5,326 nt of DNA, from contig LCJG01000064.1 in NCBI GenBank assembly GCA_000998025.1, forward strand, positions 1-5,326, given 5' to 3'. Origin of the DNA: Candidatus Collierbacteria bacterium GW2011_GWB1_44_6. GTDB taxonomy: Bacteria > Patescibacteriota > Microgenomatia > UBA1400 > MFAQ01. Made by a program: the position numbers and the translations under genes. The notes beneath the pieces were generated by a model. The model was not told where the DNA came from. It saw nothing but the letters and a program-made list of their open reading frames with translations, and made no database searches. Shown here one piece after another: positions 4,744 to 5,326 of the stretch (its first letter is position 1; the number at the start of each line of letters is the position of its first letter).

Positions 4744-5100
4744 ATGGACAAATTCGTTCTTTTCTTTGGTCATTTTGATAAAGTTGGTGACACTTACCAG
4801 CTGATTCTAAACCCACTTGACACTCACCTTAAAGACGCACGACTTATTGCCGAAACTAGTTTCGACGAAGACTTGGACAATCTACGAATTCAAGAAAATT
4901 TGCTCGAGCTGGCCCTGAGGGACATGGCCGAAACAGTTCAGCGCAGATATACGAATCCACAGGTGGCCTTGGCAGAATTCGATTTTCTGGTTTCTAGATT
5001 TGCAGGGCTACCCTACCGTGGGGTATCTGCCCACCTCTTCACTGAATGGAAGAATTTAGTTCTAAGAGCCAGAATCGACCTCACCTTAAAACTCTACTAA
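4744..5100 (+). CDS. Small soluble protein of unknown function, EWKN pair member 2
   Basis: This 118-residue protein is not one I recognise. It begins M-D-K-F-V-L-F-F-G-H-F-D-K, strand-like and comparable with the start of its upstream neighbour, continues through an acidic segment (E-T-S-F-D-E-D-L-D at about 37-45) and then seems mainly helical. It has no Cys, signal peptide or membrane segment. The C-terminal A-H-L-F-T-E-W-K-N-L-V-L-R-A-R mirrors Y-L-I-S-E-W-K-N-G-R-N-K-A-A in the first protein, and the DNA around this motif is also visibly similar. The pair therefore probably arose by tandem duplication. A strong Shine-Dalgarno site sets the start, and an intrinsic terminator follows 18 bp after the stop, so this gene closes a short transcription unit. 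Confidence 0.75.
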   Translation: MDKFVLFFGHFDKVGDTYQLILNPLDTHLKDARLIAETSFDEDLDNLRIQENLLELALRDMAETVQRRYTNPQVALAEFDFLVSRFAGLPYRGVSAHLFTEWKNLVLRARIDLTLKLY

Positions 5101-5118
5101 AAAATTGATCTCGATACG

Positions 5119-5142
5119 AACCACCTGTAAAGGTGGTTTTTT
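5119..5142 (+). terminator. Intrinsic (Rho-independent) terminator
   Basis: The inverted repeat AACCACCT / AGGTGGTT (5119-5126 and 5131-5138) encloses a GTAA loop, a GNRA-type tetraloop, and runs into six T (5137-5142). It ends the plus-strand EWKN pair. On the minus strand no T-run follows the stem, so it is not an obvious terminator for the convergent efp gene. Confidence 0.88.
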
Positions 5143-5154
5143 GTGGCAAATGCC

Positions 5155-5326
5155 TTAATTTGCCCGGCCGGTATATTCTCCCGTCTCGGTATTGATCTTT
5201 ATGGAGTCGCCAGGATTGATAAAGAGCGGCACCATGACAGTCAGCCCGGAAGCCGTCTTTGCCGGCTTCAAGACGTTGCTAACAGTGTTTCCCCTCGCCC
5301 CAGGATCACTCTCTGTAATTTTCATA
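5155..5326 (-). CDS. efp: Translation elongation factor P, C-terminal fragment (cut by window edge)
   Basis: EF-P binds the ribosome between the P and E sites and relieves stalling at proline stretches. The 56 visible residues are the C-terminal OB domain: T-E-S-D-P-G-A-R-G-N-T followed by K-P-A-K-T-A-S-G-L-T-V-M-V-P-L-F-I-N-P-G-D, then I-N-T-E-T-G-E-Y-T-G-R-A, all standard EF-P landmarks. The first complete codon in the window is ATG but is internal to the protein; the N-terminal domain with the modified loop residue lies beyond position 5326. It is convergent with the EWKN pair, with 54 bp between stop codons. Its G+C content looks higher than that of the lgt-like gene, as expected of a well-expressed gene. 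Confidence 0.93.
   Translation of the reverse strand, partial: MKITESDPGARGNTVSNVLKPAKTASGLTVMVPLFINPGDSIKINTETGEYTGRAN

Noticed and set aside
5145..5154. Palindrome GGCAAATGCC next to the efp stop
   Set aside because: A 4-bp stem with a 2-nt loop cannot form a stable hairpin, and no T-run follows on the minus strand.

Overview
The window looks like chromosome from an uncultivated bacterium of the Candidate Phyla Radiation (Patescibacteria), most like the Microgenomates branch. This is inferred from gene content and style: compact genes with overlapping ends, a reduced RluA-type pseudouridine synthase without an S4 domain, a short DksA/TraR-like C4 zinc-finger protein next to signal peptidase II, a CPR-style Kef/TrkA-N antiporter, and short GC-rich repeats of the 'GTCATTGCGAGG...' and 'GTCATTTCGAGC...' kind. 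Base composition is A+T-rich. No in-frame stop needs recoding. I see no phage, insertion sequence, CRISPR or RNA gene.

Layout. Positions 16-1574 (minus) hold a CPA2/Kef-type cation:proton antiporter with a C-terminal TrkA-N domain, split into two reading frames. The break removes roughly one membrane segment, so the gene is probably inactivated, or the assembly is wrong there. Positions 1612-3882 (minus) form one tightly packed operon, transcribed lgt-like > DksA/TraR-like > lspA > RluA-family synthase. Two members are the lipoprotein-processing pair Lgt (lipid transfer) and LspA (signal-peptide cleavage), and both lack residues normally needed for catalysis. Both ends of lspA lie inside short genomic repeats. 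The upstream repeat supplies its start codon and the downstream one supplies its stop codon and the overlapping ATG of the next gene.

Positions 3907-4353 (plus) encode a small His/Asp-rich membrane protein that starts divergently, 24 bp from the lgt-like gene, across a palindromic -10 box. Positions 4389-5100 (plus) hold two small soluble proteins of unknown function. They share a C-terminal EWKN motif, both have strong Shine-Dalgarno sites, and they end at a clear intrinsic terminator. Positions 5155-5326 (minus) are the C-terminal end of elongation factor P, cut by the window edge.

How it fits together. The central operon combines envelope lipoprotein maturation with RNA-level housekeeping (transcription factor, rRNA modification), a typical CPR grouping. 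Minus-strand genes start without Shine-Dalgarno sites, and two of them have a -10 box exactly 6 nt from the ATG, suggesting leaderless mRNAs. The small plus-strand pair uses classical ribosome binding sites. The best candidates for something undescribed are the repeat-built lspA gene, the catalytically altered Lgt/LspA pair and the paired EWKN proteins.
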